DNA from: Fennellomyces sp. T-0311
Lineage: Eukaryota; Mucoromycota; Mucoromycetes; Mucorales; Lichtheimiaceae
Assembly (NCBI GenBank): GCA_025266875.1
Contig: JALLLT010000054.1
Location: forward strand, 1-64,000
Length of the DNA: 64,000 nucleotides
Direction of reading: 5' to 3'
Each line of letters opens with the position of its first letter. Positions within the stretch are counted from its first letter, which is position 1. Positions 46,602-58,951 of this stretch are shown one piece after another. Below the pieces are notes generated by a model, which worked only from the letters and a program-made list of their open reading frames with translations, made no database searches and was not told the DNA's origin. The position numbers and the translations under genes were made by a program.

Positions 46602-47508
46602 CTATTGGATGATCTTTTCCGGGGAAATGATGCAGTCGATCGTCTGATCCGTAGGCTCGACAGGGATTCGTCCGGCTTCGAGCAACTGTGCCGAGAGCGC
46701 CAATCCCACTATGGCAGTCGTATTAGCTCTCGTCGACATGTTTTTTCTTCTGTATACTCATTCACCTGTCTTTGGAGCTTCGCGTTGATGTTCAGTGGAC
46801 CAGGCTCTGCAGGCTCGCAAGTATTTATCATAATACCTATGCGCAGGAGACTGTGAGGATTGGATGGCCTGAAGAAAGGAAGCCTACACTTACCCTTTTC
46901 CGTGACCAATGCGGCTGTGATCCTCACCAAAAGCCATGGCGGGAACGATGATTAAATCCAAGCCATCCTTCTCCAGTGCTGTTCCAAACACGGTTAATAA
47001 AGGCAAATTGGGTAATACTATGTATAAAGCGATTACCATTTTCCATCACTTGCTCATGGGATGGCTCAGGGATATTCCACTTGTTCACTGGCAACGCAAG
47101 ATATTCGTCCCATGACTTGATCTTGACCATTTCCATGGCATCCTTGGTCCAGCGTGGCACATAGCACGTTTTATCTAATGGCATGGACTGTCAAGACATG
47201 TGCTCCTGATAACGCGTATGACGAACAATACCATTGTGTAGGATATGATGAATGATTTCTCTGGTATTTATCTCGCCTGTTGGAAGACTGATATAGACAC
47301 TAATATGACGACTAGCACGGTAGGCGTCAAGATTAAACAGCTGCTGAATGACTTGCTCAGCTAAAATGACCAGATCAGTTCATCGTCCTTGATTGTGAAT
47401 TGTATACTACTTGCATTCGCTGGTGATGGTGGAAGTTGGTACAGCAGCAAGTTTTGATTTGAGTTCTTTGCGCAATGCGCGCTTCAGGCTTACAACCGTA
47501 GAAGCCAT
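46602..47508 (-). CDS. 5-formyltetrahydrofolate cyclo-ligase (5,10-methenyltetrahydrofolate synthetase)
   Basis: Converts 5-formyl-THF to 5,10-methenyl-THF with ATP, part of one-carbon/folate salvage. Six exons: 47508-47415, 47360-47232, 47174-47037, 46978-46894, 46836-46766, 46708-46602 (207 aa, the family size). Features: basic N-terminal helix (LKRALRKELKSKLAAV), SVYISLPTGEINTREII, the substrate segment KIKSWDEYLALPVNKWNIPEP, DLIIVPAMAFGEDHSRIGHGKGYYDKYL with the ATP/phosphate loop, and the end LALSAQLLEAGRIPVEPTD. Exon 1 joins exon 2 only through a GC donor (GCAAGT at 47414-47409); the neighbouring GT donor breaks the frame. Convergent with SEC24, about 150 bp between stops. Confidence 0.88.
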
Positions 47509-48571
47509 TGGTAGTTCCACAGAAGTCCCACGCGCCACCTTTATTTTGCAAATGCGGATCTAAAACTCCCAGCATGAAAAATCTACCCGGTGATGGCACC
47601 ATAATAGCAACAACACAAATACTTTTTCTCATGAGCAATGCTCCCAGCAAAGTATCGTTCTCAACAGCCGCTACGAAGCGTGCCCATCAGCAAATGTCAG
47701 TTTTTTTTTTTTAGTTGCGAACACCGTTTGGATATAAGGACTGCTATATATATTAAAACAAGAGATACGTGTCTGAGAGTCATTGTAGCGGTTCCAAACA
47801 GCGGCAATCTGGGACATTTGTATCTTGTTCGCTATTTTGGTGCTTGTACATAGACCCTCGGTACGTAAATGGCCGAGACTGGGAACAGTGACATACAGTG
47901 TGGTGATACAGATCCAGTTCCAGACCGTACATGTGCACTCACCAAATCAATTCATAAGTGATGAGCTAATAGCTTTCTACCAAGAACTACATATTCAGGG
48001 TATCTTGGCATACACATCTACAGTAGCATATACTACCCACACGCATGGTGGTGATATATAAAGCTGGCTTCTCTGAACCAACATAGGACGCGGTTAAGGC
48101 ATTAGTCCATCGAGTACTTATCTATTTTTCGAGCACTATCTGTGTCTACTATGCTCGCTATTTCATGCATGCTGCAACTCACTGGTTACTATACGCCCAG
48201 TGAGTTTTTGCCAGCTAGATTTTATTATTCATATAGCGAATGTAGTTTAATTGTGCGTGAAATAAGCTCACGAAACAGCTAAGATTTCGTTTCTTTTTAC
48301 TGGAAAATAATATGCGGCTAATTAATGTCATATCCAGAGATGGTATTCCCTAAATATATTTTGGCTATTTTGCTGAATAGAAAAGAAAGAGGCTCTTTTC
48401 AGGACATACCTCTTTTTGCTACCAATTTATCAACCTTCTCATAGCAACTACAACACGTAAGATGGTACTACAAGATTCGCAGTGATTAGTATATGTATGT
48501 GATTGAGGTAACCCACTTGCTGAAAACCATCGTGTTTGAGGTGCTATTTCAATACCATTCTGATTCACGTG
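47509..48571. other. Intergenic region
   Basis: Contains the folate gene promoter and AT-rich sequence. No gene supported. Confidence 0.4.
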
Positions 48572-48670
48572 CAGTGGCCGCTTTATACAACGATATAATG
48601 GTGCATCGAAAATTATATCGTTTTATCGGATTATCGTTATATAAAATATCATTATATGAAGCGGCCACTG
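48572..48670. mobile_element. Short MITE-like inverted-repeat element, 99 bp
   Basis: The ends are inverted copies of CAGTGGCCGCTT (12 bp perfect), extended imperfectly through ATATAAT-type sequence to about 28 bp per arm. The GC-rich ends stand out from AT-rich surroundings, and the interior has further short ATATCGTTTTAT/GATTATCGTTATAT-like repeats. No coding capacity. Target-site duplication is not evident (CACGTG to the left, TATAAA to the right). It could be a solo non-autonomous DNA transposon derivative or a cruciform-forming hairpin. Confidence 0.55.
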
Positions 48671-49515
48671 TATAAATTAAATTTTGAGGAAGTACCCAGC
48701 AATCACATCAAGCACCGTTGTTATTTTTTATATCGTGCACTGAGTATTATTGATGCATAAGCAACAATTAATCGATTCAATACTGTTTTATATTTTGATG
48801 GATGCAACTACTTTAATGAACTAGGTTGAATACGGAGCATTAAATCCAATAATGATATGCACGGTTTTACTCTTCTGCTAATGGCATTTTTGTGGTACAC
48901 TAAAAGTCAAGAATATACGTATGTCCATCATCTTACAACTCACATGCATTATCGCATGCCAAACCCATGGAAGCTCATTCCACGAAGGATAATTGATGAG
49001 TGTGCTTTATCAGGTAATTACTTTAACGGGTAACTAACTACACAGAAAATAATTTGCACGGACACACATATTTGCAGAAAATACAGAGTAAGCCAAACCG
49101 GAGACTTTCAGAAATACTTAACACTCAGGAAGTATGTTTTAAGAGCACACTTACGGAGAATAACTCCTGGATCTTCCGAACCACCAAAACGTACCCGTTT
49201 TAAAAAATCAAGATGAACGAAATAAAAGGTTAAGCTGTACAGCAGATGCATGATCCACGCTAACCATACCCGACGATATTCCAATTCGTTACTTCAATCG
49301 ATACATTCTTGCCCACACTGCATAGATCCTTGGCTAGTGGCACGACTACTTGCAGCAAGGCGATTGTGTAACGATTGGCCGGTCAACAATCAGGCCAGGT
49401 ATAGCAGCTTGCTGATTGGCTTGGTATGAAACAGTCACCTGAATTTGCTGTCTGATTCTTTTTGCCCTAGCAACGGACAAACAAACACACATACCTCCCT
49501 TCTCTATACATACAA
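48671..49515. other. Intergenic region with COX promoter
   Basis: AT-rich distal part. The proximal 150 bp turns GC-richer before the COX6A start, carries CCAAT boxes (listed separately) and ends in ACAAACAAACACACATACC, a likely leader. Confidence 0.4.
49374..49419 (-). promoter_or_regulatory. Paired CCAAT boxes upstream of the COX6A gene
   Basis: ATTGG, the complement of CCAAT, occurs at 49374-49378 and 49415-49419, about 100-140 bp before the ATG at 49516. The heme-responsive HAP/CCAAT-binding complex drives respiratory genes in fungi, so these sites fit. Motif and context only. Confidence 0.35.
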
Positions 49516-50082
49516 ATGGCTTCCCGCGTCCTCTTCAACTCGCAATTGACCTCTGCTGTTAAGCGCGCTGGCGTTCGTTTCCAGACCACTTCCTCCGTCT
49601 CTGGTGCCGAGTTCGTTGCCCAGCGTGATGCCATGAAGGCTCATGCCGCTCGTACGTACCTTAAACGACAACACGCATATATATATAAACAATGCACCTA
49701 AATCGTATAAACCTTTTTTTCGCTTGCAGCCGCTGCCGGTACCTGGAAGAAGATCAGCATCTTCGTCTGCATTCCCGCGTATGTGCTTATTTTCTCGAGA
49801 TGGGTTCGCGTTTTTTTTGTCGCTAATTGGGTCATTGTAGTCTTCTTGCTGCTGGTATCAACGCCTACAACCTTGCTGAGGCCCACGAAGCTCACATGGC
49901 CCACCACCCCAGAGAGTACGTCAAGTACCCCTACATCAACGTCCGCGGCAAGGTTAGTGATAACGGTTTCTGTGTATAAGTGGTGCTCTTGTGATCTAAC
50001 AATGCATCCACATTAGGACTTCTTCTGGGGCAAGGAATCCCTGTTCTTCAACCCCAAGGTCAACTTCTCTGCTGAAGAGTAA
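49516..50082 (+). CDS. COX13: Cytochrome c oxidase subunit 6A (COX13 in yeast)
   Basis: A nuclear-encoded small subunit of respiratory complex IV, in the mitochondrial inner membrane. Exons 49516-49651, 49730-49778, 49841-49952 and 50017-50082 give 120 aa. An N-terminal presequence rich in Arg/Ser without acids (MASRVLFNSQLTSAVKRAG) precedes the mature part. A single membrane helix follows TWKK (ISIFVCIPALLAAGINAY). The family end HPREYVKYPYINVRGKDFFWGKESLFFNP is clear. Four small exons with short introns; the codon choice is strongly C-ending, consistent with high expression. Confidence 0.9.
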
Positions 50083-50878
50083 ATAAAGCATAGAGCCGAA
50101 GATAAAAGAGTAGATTGTACATTTAGAATCCAGCCCTTTTGTACTAATAATTAAAGCATACAACTGAAACCAGAACGGCTGACAGCATTCTCTGTGTTGA
50201 TTATCACGCGTGGTTCTTGTAACAGGGCGGCACGTGCGAGGGTCGGGATGGCACCGATCAAACCTATGAGGCATGAATCGCACTGCCCTAAAAAAATTTC
50301 TCATGAATGATAGACTGCATTCCTTGGCAATCGAAGACAAAGAGTATTCGAAATAGGTTATTCTCGGCTAACCTAAAGATAGCTTCAGGGCTATGGTGCG
50401 ATTATTTTGGAAACATATGTGAGCTGACAACGCGGCCCACATTTTTGGATATTTGCGATGCACTCGTATGCATCCAAGGAACAAGATGACAGTTTCGCTT
50501 GCACGTTGCTGGGACGGGCCAAGACGTCGCGACCGAACTGCGGGATAGATCAAAATATCCTGCTAAGATCCTTTTGGAAGGCGGGTGAGGACCTTGTAAC
50601 AGCCCCGTGCACGCTGGAAGAGCAACGAGACCCGGTTGCCCAGGGCAACGCACGGCAACACATGGGTATGGGCAACCATGATTCATTGATCGTTGCTCCA
50701 TTGACGCGTTTTGGCTGCTGCAGTTGACAGCTGCAATCGCAACGTTGTTCTGCTTGCAAATCTGGCTGAGCAGAAGGGCAATTTAGTTTAACCGGCATTC
50801 AATTTCAATTTTTGGTGGATTAATGCATGATATTCCAAAATTCCTTCTTCTCTTGTTTCTCTTTTGTCAACCTAAACA
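50083..50878. other. Intergenic region
   Basis: Moderate GC content with overlapping 60-99-codon frames on both strands near 50400-50800, none with recognisable domains or good starts. No gene supported. Confidence 0.4.
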
Positions 50879-51838
50879 ATGCTTGCATACTTACCGATAC
50901 ATCAACAAGAAGACGACGAAAAAACAGCGCTCCTACACCATCCCGCCAAACGGTTACCGTATCGACGGTGGATCACTGCCGCCTTGTTACTTTTGCTTGC
51001 TGTAATATCCCATTTCCTGTAAAAAAAAAAGAAATCTCCTTGAAACGCTACCACGGCCGATATGAATTCAATGAGATTTTTTCTTTGTAGCTTGGATGCT
51101 CATCGCTCGTATTATATTCTCTCCGATACTGCTCTACGCACCAGTGCATGTTCTATAAATCGAGTCCGGATGGAGTCTCTGTGGTACCATCAATAGGACT
51201 CCGTCTCAGTTACAGCCACGTCTCTTTTGCAGCCCTGTACGCTTTAGTATTGTCAATCACCATCGCCTTTCGCGGCTCAATCCATTGGGTATGTTCGTTG
51301 TTTTCAAGCAAATAAAAAAATATACTGATGTGTTTTTCCAAAAGTACGTCATGCCACTCCTGGTGTTTGTCGGCTTCCAACTCGCACAAACAACGTGTAT
51401 GTTATTGCTGGATCGAGAAGGCTACATACATGATCAGCTGAACGATTCGTGGCAGCGCGCGTACGATAGCAACAGCGAACATGCCTTACTGGAGCAGCTG
51501 CAGACGCGACTGCAGTGCCAGGGATTTGCCGACCCACTGGACCGAAGTCTGCCGACGACAAGCGACGCGACGATGGAAGCCTGTTTTGGCAAGCTGACGG
51601 CTACTTTTGGACAGGCAATATACGCCTGGGGTATTGCACTATGGATACTTAAAATGGTCCAGGTAAGGGAAAAATAGCGAGTACACGCATTGTTATCTAA
51701 CGTTAGGAAATTTAGATGGCTGGATTGGTAGGCTGCTATGGCATCTATCTCCGAATGGATCAGCAGGTAGATGACATTGAGGAAGGGGTCAGGGAACACG
51801 AGAAGGCCGGTGTGTTACGGTTACATAATGAATCATGA
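50879..51838 (+). CDS. Tetraspanin-like four-TM membrane protein
   Basis: Exons 50879-51001, 51091-51288, 51345-51662 and 51716-51838 give 253 aa. Topology by eye: a short N-terminus with basic residues (HHPAKRLPYRRW); TM1 ITAALLLLLALGCSSLVLYSL; TM2 FAALYALVLSITIAF; TM3 YVMPLLVFVGFQLAQTTCMLLL; then a large loop of about 70 residues with cysteines (CQGF, CFGK); TM4 YAWGIALWILKMVQMAGLVGCYGIYL. The order of TM spacing and large second loop with cysteines resembles tetraspanins, but there is no clear CCG, so the family label is tentative. Start ATG at 50879 gives a plausible N-terminus. Tail-to-tail with TUP1. Confidence 0.72.
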
Positions 51839-52137
51839 AGATCAATTGCAGTGTAATTTTGCGCCTTTCCTTATTCATCACCTGGTTTTCTTTGCTGTAC
51901 ATGTTTCTTTCTTTTTCAGGCGGCCATTCATTCATCAACGCAGCGTATAATACTATAGGATATAAAAATAAATTTGGCCACAGGGGGGCTAGCTATGTAA
52001 AGGAATGTGTATATAACTCTCGTCATCTTGCGCAAGAAACAACATCAACAACCCGTAAAGTAGCTTATAAACAAAGCGAGTGCAGGAATGCAAAAATATA
52101 TCAACAGAATAGAACGGAAATGGGGGGTTTAAGCTTA

Positions 52138-54080
52138 TCAGGTTATGTTAGTGTCAGTTGATCGCGTGTTGTTATTTCCCAGCTTACCAAGAGGTTCATA
52201 GCTCCAGATCCTCGCGCGGTTGTCGCCCGAGCCGGTGGCAAACAGCCGTCGTCCAGACGGGCTTATGGCGACGGAAATGACTAAGCCGCCGCACTGGTTA
52301 TATTTCGCTCATATATTAAAGCAATAATTGCCCCACTTACCAGAGTTTTTATGACCTTGCAGCATAAACTGAGTCTGTCCTGATCGAGGGTCCCAGAACT
52401 GTACCCCACGGTCTTTTGAGCCCGAAACAATCCAATTACCGTCAGGCGTACAAGCAACAGATAGCACAAAGTCCTTTGCGACAAGTCAACTTTGTTAGCA
52501 CCAGCTGTAACACGACGCAAAGCCTCCTCCTTATTACCTTGTGGCCAGTGAATGTCATTTTGCATGGACCCTTCGAGCGATCTCTATCCATGCCGTAGCT
52601 GCGACTGTCGCCACCCGTGCCCAGCTGCCACATCTTGATCGTCTTATCCAGACTGCCACTCACAAGCGTCCGTCCGTCAGGCATGAATGCCACCGAATAT
52701 ACGCTGTCTTTGTGGCCTTCCAAGCGCTCCAACGGTTGCGCTGTCTGGATGTCCCACACACGAACCATCTTGTCGAGACTGCCAGCTGCAACGAGACGAC
52801 TGTCAGGCGAAATAGCAACGCTTGTTACACCTGGATCTTTCTGATCAAGATCTTGAATGGGAATGCAATGCATTTCCTTTTGCTCCGTCATGCTCCATAT
52901 CCGCACAGTGCGATCGCCAGATCCGGACACAATGACACGACCATCGCGACTAAAGTCGAGCGAGTAAATGTCCTGCTCGTGTCCTCTGAAAACGTTGCGA
53001 ATCTGTCGCTGAGCAATATCCCAGATCTATAACGCACAAGGTGAGCGTCACTGAATCGAACCCACATAAAAAAAAAGAGGGGAGGAAACACGTACTCTAA
53101 TCTGCTTGTCCTCGGCACCCGTCGCGAGGTATTTGCCGTCAGGGCTGAAGCACACGGAACGAATGTATAAGTCCCCATCCTTTTGGACGCTATCGTCTTG
53201 CAGCATGCTAAATACCGTACCATGAGTTAATGCTCTACTTTGTCTTCTCCGCAGATCCAAAGTTACCAATGCAAATGGGCAGTCTGCACGTCGTAGATAT
53301 AGGTTGCTCGGTTACAGCCAGCCGCCATCCAACGACCGTCGGCGCTAAACTTGACACAGCAGACGACGCTGGGGTGATCGATGCTGTGAAGAAGATCAAC
53401 ATTGAGGTAGCGAGGCGTCTTTGGATTGAACCTGACAATAGACAACGGAGGAGGTGGTCAGAGTAATTCATGACAACACAAAGCGCGTGCGTAAAAGCGA
53501 TGCAGCCCTCTTCAGCTTACAATGCAAACCAATCACGGCCTTCAACCTTCATGCTAGGCGGCACCGTGTCGGGATCAACGTCAGCCAGACCACTCGGCGT
53601 GGTTGGGCCCATTGGCGGCTTGGGTCGTGCTGGCACCATTGCATTGTTGCTCGAGGGAGGTGGAGGAGGACCAGGAGGCATGCCTGGGCCATTCATCGAC
53701 GACGCTGACTTGCGCTTGGGAGTGCCTGCAGGATCATTTGGAATAGGTACCGCATGCGATGACGATGGCGTACCAGGAGCAGGGCCGCGTGGCGGATACC
53801 CGTAGCCTTCATTGTATTTAGCTTGATGGCATTTTCAGAAACATGTGCAAGGCGTGTGCATATATATGTATCTACTTACCTTGAGAGGATCCGTTCATGT
53901 AACCAGGAGCAGAGCCCGGTGGTGGGGGAGGCGCTTGAGAAGAGGGGGGATAATGCGGAGGAAGCGCATGATCTCCCGCTTGCGGTGGCGCCATCAAACC
54001 CGGTGGGCCTTGGCTGCTTCCATTACCGTGCGCGTTCATGATGCCTCCAAAATAATTTGATCCTGGACCAATGCTAGGTG

Positions 54081-54111
<31 letters not shown>

Positions 54112-54616
54112 CTGATGATGCGGCGGTGGAGGATGCGCGGCATTGCTAGTATTGTTGCTGTTACTATTACTGTTGCTACTGCTTCCTGGTGGCATCGGTG
54201 GGTGGCCCGCACGAACTTGCGCTTGCTCCAATTGCTGACGAAGACGGGCGATCTCTTCCTCGTACCTATCATCAATTTTCATTGTTGGCAACACTATGGC
54301 AACGCGTCTGTTTCAAGAATAACAACATACTGCTTCTTCATAGCTTGTTGCTGGCGTTCAATCTCCAAGAGATTCTGCTGAAAATTGTGCATCTCCTGCA
54401 GTTGGTTGCTCACTAGAAACGCCATTAAGTGTTCTTTGTACCAGATTGAATCGGTCAATCAAATCGCTTACTTTTGTGCTCAATGGTTTCTTTTTCGGTT
54501 TTGTTCACGTACACATCTCGAGCAAGCTGATCAAACTCTGCTCGGATGGCATCGAGCATCTCAATGATGCGATTTTGAGGACCAGGCACCACTGGTCGAT
54601 GGCTGTACACAGACAT
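52138..54616 (-). CDS. TUP1: TUP1, general transcriptional corepressor (WD40)
   Basis: Global corepressor that acts with CYC8/SSN6 on chromatin. Nine exons: 54616-54472, 54412-54331, 54265-53880, 53806-53521, 53431-53267, 53207-53096, 53026-52538, 52473-52341, 52280-52138 (646 aa). The N-terminal tetramerisation helix reads [21 protein letters not shown] ... [26 protein letters not shown] long Gln/Pro/Asn-rich linker follows, with a run of 11 glutamines encoded at 54085-54117. Then comes the family hinge GRDWFALFNPK and seven WD40 blades ([111 protein letters not shown]). After the last blade the frame runs 16 residues more to TGA; a GTAAGC there could instead begin another intron. Confidence 0.9.
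54085..54117 (-). repeat. CAG/CAA repeat encoding polyglutamine in TUP1
   Basis: A trinucleotide run (plus strand GCTGTTGCTGCTGTTG-type) coding 11 consecutive glutamines in the TUP1 linker, preceded by a His pair. Likely length-polymorphic. Confidence 0.75.
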
Positions 54617-57600
54617 GCTAGACGATTTCTGTCAGTAGGGGCAAGTACGCTGGTCTCTGTGCGATAGTTGCTAGCAATGAGGGCACAACAAGGGTAAGAA
54701 GATACTAATGTGGGCAGATGGTGCATTGAACAACATACCTGATTGGTTTTGTATATCAATACAATTTTTGACCCTTCTTCCTCCAGCAGTATTTTTCGCA
54801 AAGAAGATGGACCGTGCAATCTTTCACTGCACTGAGTCCCAAAAACCTGTGTAACCTGCTGAGCTTTGATGATGGCATCCACAGCCCTTTTGCCCCACCA
54901 TCAATCAAATCTCCTTTCAGCCAACTGATCGACACTAGGCGTCAGCTATATTACCGTCTCTGCGACGTGATCACCTCGCCCGCATCGTCAACAGTGCTCG
55001 ATCCCCCTTGATAATTACTGCCTTTAAAGGCAGTGGCCACAATTCCAACGTATTCCGTTTTCGTTTTCCCACGTTGGGAGGGAGAGATAAGATGACACGA
55101 TCTGGGTGCTTTTTTTTTGCTTCCCTCCTCAGAGAACAATCATGGATCACTAGGCACGATACTAATGTAACGCCGTTTCTCATGCTAGGGAACTTCGTTT
55201 CCCATCAATTGATCGCCGTGCCATGTTGCCCATGCGACGGCATCCTGTGTTCCCATGTTTACAGTCGCCCGGACCGGATGATGGCATCATCATGTTGCGA
55301 TAGTAGTGCTACACTTTGTCACCAGGAGCTAATTTTGTAAGCCGGATTGTATATCCATGGATGTCTACATCTGATGTTCCCACAATGTTACCGTAACACA
55401 GCAGATTCCCGATGTGCCTTCCAGAAGCAAGGTCACAGTGGTGCAGCCTTTTACAAATAGAGGAGTTAACGTGATCAGGGGTCATTTCAAGTTTATATAA
55501 CTCTAATACCATTAACAGTGTATATACGATTTGACACAAACTTGTTTTCTGGTCGCTTCTTTGTTTACACATCACCCATCGGACACTGTAGACCTTGCTT
55601 TGTTGTCTGGTTCCGAGGAACTCAGCTTGAATCCTTCAGCCATCAGACAGGGAATATGCACATCGGAGATAAGCGGGCCAAAATGTGCCTGGGTGACATG
55701 TCTGGGGGTCATAATATGAGGCGCCAAACCAATAATCTTAAATCTAGAGGCGGAGAGAAGAAGACCCCATGGAAGCAGAGAAAGCGGTATGAGATAAGCA
55801 CATAAGCGAGTCCACAGTTGATATATATATAAATGTAACCGGAGCATTGCTAAGGCAATTCCGGTACTAAAACAGAAGCACCTTGCCTTGCCAGGTCACG
55901 AATCCCTTTGATATACTTTCTTTACTCTGTGTGTCTGAGTTTGTTCAACCCATTGAAGAACCACAGAATTACGCAAAGATCAGACGACCTAACACCGCTA
56001 CACCGCTGGGCAATTGTCAGGTTCAGCCAAAGCCAGTAGAGATACATTCGTCAATAACACTGGATTTACTGTTAACAATCACAAAAGCTCGAGCAATAAT
56101 ATAAGCATATGTGACAACAAGAGCACTAAGGTATACACCGTAATCGTAAATAAAATATTCATACTTGACATACAATACTCTAGAATCGTCCGGATAGCCG
56201 TAATTCCTCTGTCGCTTTCCCTGGTGATGACCACATTACTTTGGAAGGTCGTATACAGGAGGTAGAAGGGGATTTACGATAAGCTGCAGAAAAAGCTGGT
56301 GTGAAAGCAATGGGGCTATCATCCTCCCGTTTCTCTCCATAAAATACCCAGTCTTCCCATTTCCCTACAATGCGGCCAAACATTTCATTATTAAAAAGTA
56401 CACTGTGAAGAAAACTCCATAGCCTTCGTTGTACCTGCATTTTTGCCAAGATGCTAATGGCTGTCTAATCTCTTTACCATTGCTATGTACATAATATGTA
56501 AATCAAAGTGTAGATATTATTAATAACGCTATTATGCAAGCACATGACGGACTCTTACCATTTTGTTACAGTAAAGCACCTGATATACAAAGTTGTCAGT
56601 GTCACCATTATTCGACCACGTACACCAGAAATAGCTATATTGCTGGTTTCATAATACTTAGCACTAAAATGCAAACACAAAATCCCTACTATTATTCAAG
56701 GCGGAAGCATGGAGACCGCACATATGTTAGCTTTGTGATATCCGATCATTAACTAAGGTACGCTAGATTGGCAACCGGTACCTTGGATGAGGCTATTTCC
56801 AGCGCGCAACGGAGTTTATCACCAGTAAGTTTCATATTAAATTTGTAAGTATGGTCCACTAGCAACAAAGATATGTTGGACACTACAAGTTTGATATCTA
56901 CGCTGTCTCCATCATCAGAAACAAAGGTATGAAAAGAAAAACAAATTTTAGCTTTTTGAAAATGGAATTGACTACACAAAAGTCAAGTAGATTTTTCCAA
57001 AGTAAGTAATACCGTCTTGTCGAAACAACAATGTACTGACAACAGTCGAACCCCTCCATTACGACAGTGAGAATCCCTCTTTTTGTGTAGCAAAAGGCAA
57101 ACGCTGGTAACAAATGGGGGTGTAAAAGTACTGAATTATCATTGACAATTATAAAAAGCTGTTTCAAAACGTATATGATGTGTAATGATCAGGAGCTGCT
57201 AAGCGACGCCAGGCCTGACTGGGTTCAATGCCATAGTAGATGGTAGATGGGATATGTGTGACCTCAAAGCTTATGGAAATACACAACTAGGCCATCGGAA
57301 GACTTGGAAATAATACCTTTGATAACTCATATATTGAAATTGAAATTTTTAGCTGCTTAGATCTATTACTTACTAAAATATATAAGCACGCCCAATTTGA
57401 TGCATGCAGTCGACGAAAACGATGCGGTTGAACATGCACTCAGCGGTGTCGATTGTTGATTAGCTGTCAAATAATGAAAATCGTCAGAACAGCATTGCTT
57501 GGCGCCGATCAGCCATGATATTGAACTCAAGCTGCCTGAATTGGCATAAACAAGTATATGTTGTGGTGAATCAACTACAGATGATGATAATACAATTTAT

Positions 57601-58951
57601 TTCCTACGTATTGGACAGGCACGTACCGGTTCAACATCAATACTAAGTGTACTTTCACAGTAACTTGTCTACGCAGGTTAAGGATTGCGCCTTATTCACG
57701 GATGAGATATATTTAATCGGATATGGAATTGACTCTAACGTAGTGATGCGGTAATTTCACTACAGCATGGATGTGAAAGTAATCCTCTGATCCACGTGAT
57801 TAGAACAAAGGAAAGGGCCTTATATGTGCTCCAACCATTAGGCAATAATAAAGACGTAGCACTATTTAAACTGCCATTGTTGGTTCAATACACAGAAAGA
57901 AGGCATAAAAGCATAAAGGATTACATTCAGTAAAGTATATCCGAAACCCGATAGGTACTTCTTTTAGTCCCTTTATATTTTTTGTACCTTTTGATCCACC
58001 TCATATATGAACATGTGAATAAGGACAAGGGAAATAGAGTGGAATTGGCGTTACAGTCCGCGCAATCAAACTATGGGAAGTGTCGATTCATAGATTATCT
58101 TGAAGCAAAGGGCTAAAAATATGTACGAAGGTACGAATGAATGAAAAGTGCAATAAAAAGTAGGCTCTACATATACGATTAGGAACGAAGTTGTACATAT
58201 TTGAAAGAATGCCCAAATGTGACCAGCTCTGGATGGTGTACATACGCATGAGTTTACTACTTAGATACTACCAGTGCGATGGAATGGATGGTCACTGGCG
58301 AAGAAACGATGATTGATCGGAGTGATTGTAAACAGACGGAAATTAATGCCTGCAGAGGGAAGCAATCAGTAGCAAGCTCCTCATACACAGCATCCGCGCC
58401 AATAAACAATCAATATAGGCGCGTGGGGATGTACTTTGTGAATCAACAAACGTAGAAAACATCTGCTTCGCTGGGAATATAAAATGTAGAGGAAAAAGCA
58501 GATCCGCGACTTTTAATATCGACACGCTCTGGAAAAGGTCGTGTTAGAAGCCCATCGTTTTATGTAAAGTCGCACTACTAAGAAGCGAAGTCGTACCAGT
58601 AGCTGAGCCCCTTTTTTTCGGTGTTGAACCAAAAGTCGTGCAGATTGAATGGCGAATTCAAGATGTCAACAATGGCATGCTTGCAAGCCGAGAAGCGATA
58701 AAGAGTAAAAATTAAAGCAGCGCGGCATTGGCGACGATAACGGGAGGATAACGTTGATAAGAAGATATCGCTATCAAGAAGAGTACAGGTGTATTTTGAC
58801 ACGCTTCTGCCCAATGAGAAAATGTACATAGGCTATATTCTAAAGATGCACTTGTTTATATGTGCGTGACACACAAACCTTTTAGCACGTATATATTTGG
58901 TCTTGTTTGTCCTTTGCATTTGGCTTGCTTCCTTCTCCTCTTCCATCCACT
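54617..58951. other. Gene-poor region
   Basis: Over 4 kb. The first 450 bp upstream of TUP1 contain a perfect 16-bp palindrome CTGCCTTTAAAGGCAG at 55018-55033. Beyond that the sequence is AT-rich with frames below 100 codons on both strands and no recognisable domain, RNA gene or repeat family. The end of the stretch must hold the promoter of the amidohydrolase gene. Confidence 0.4.

Noticed and set aside
51835..52161. 108-codon plus-strand frame with a hydrophobic start
   Set aside because: Begins in the stop region of the tetraspanin-like gene and overlaps the TUP1 3' end; it has no family features and probably lies in the 3' UTR.
54505..54882. 125-codon minus-strand frame over the TUP1 start
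   Set aside because: Out of frame with TUP1 exon 1, which has clear family sequence; upstream part is promoter.
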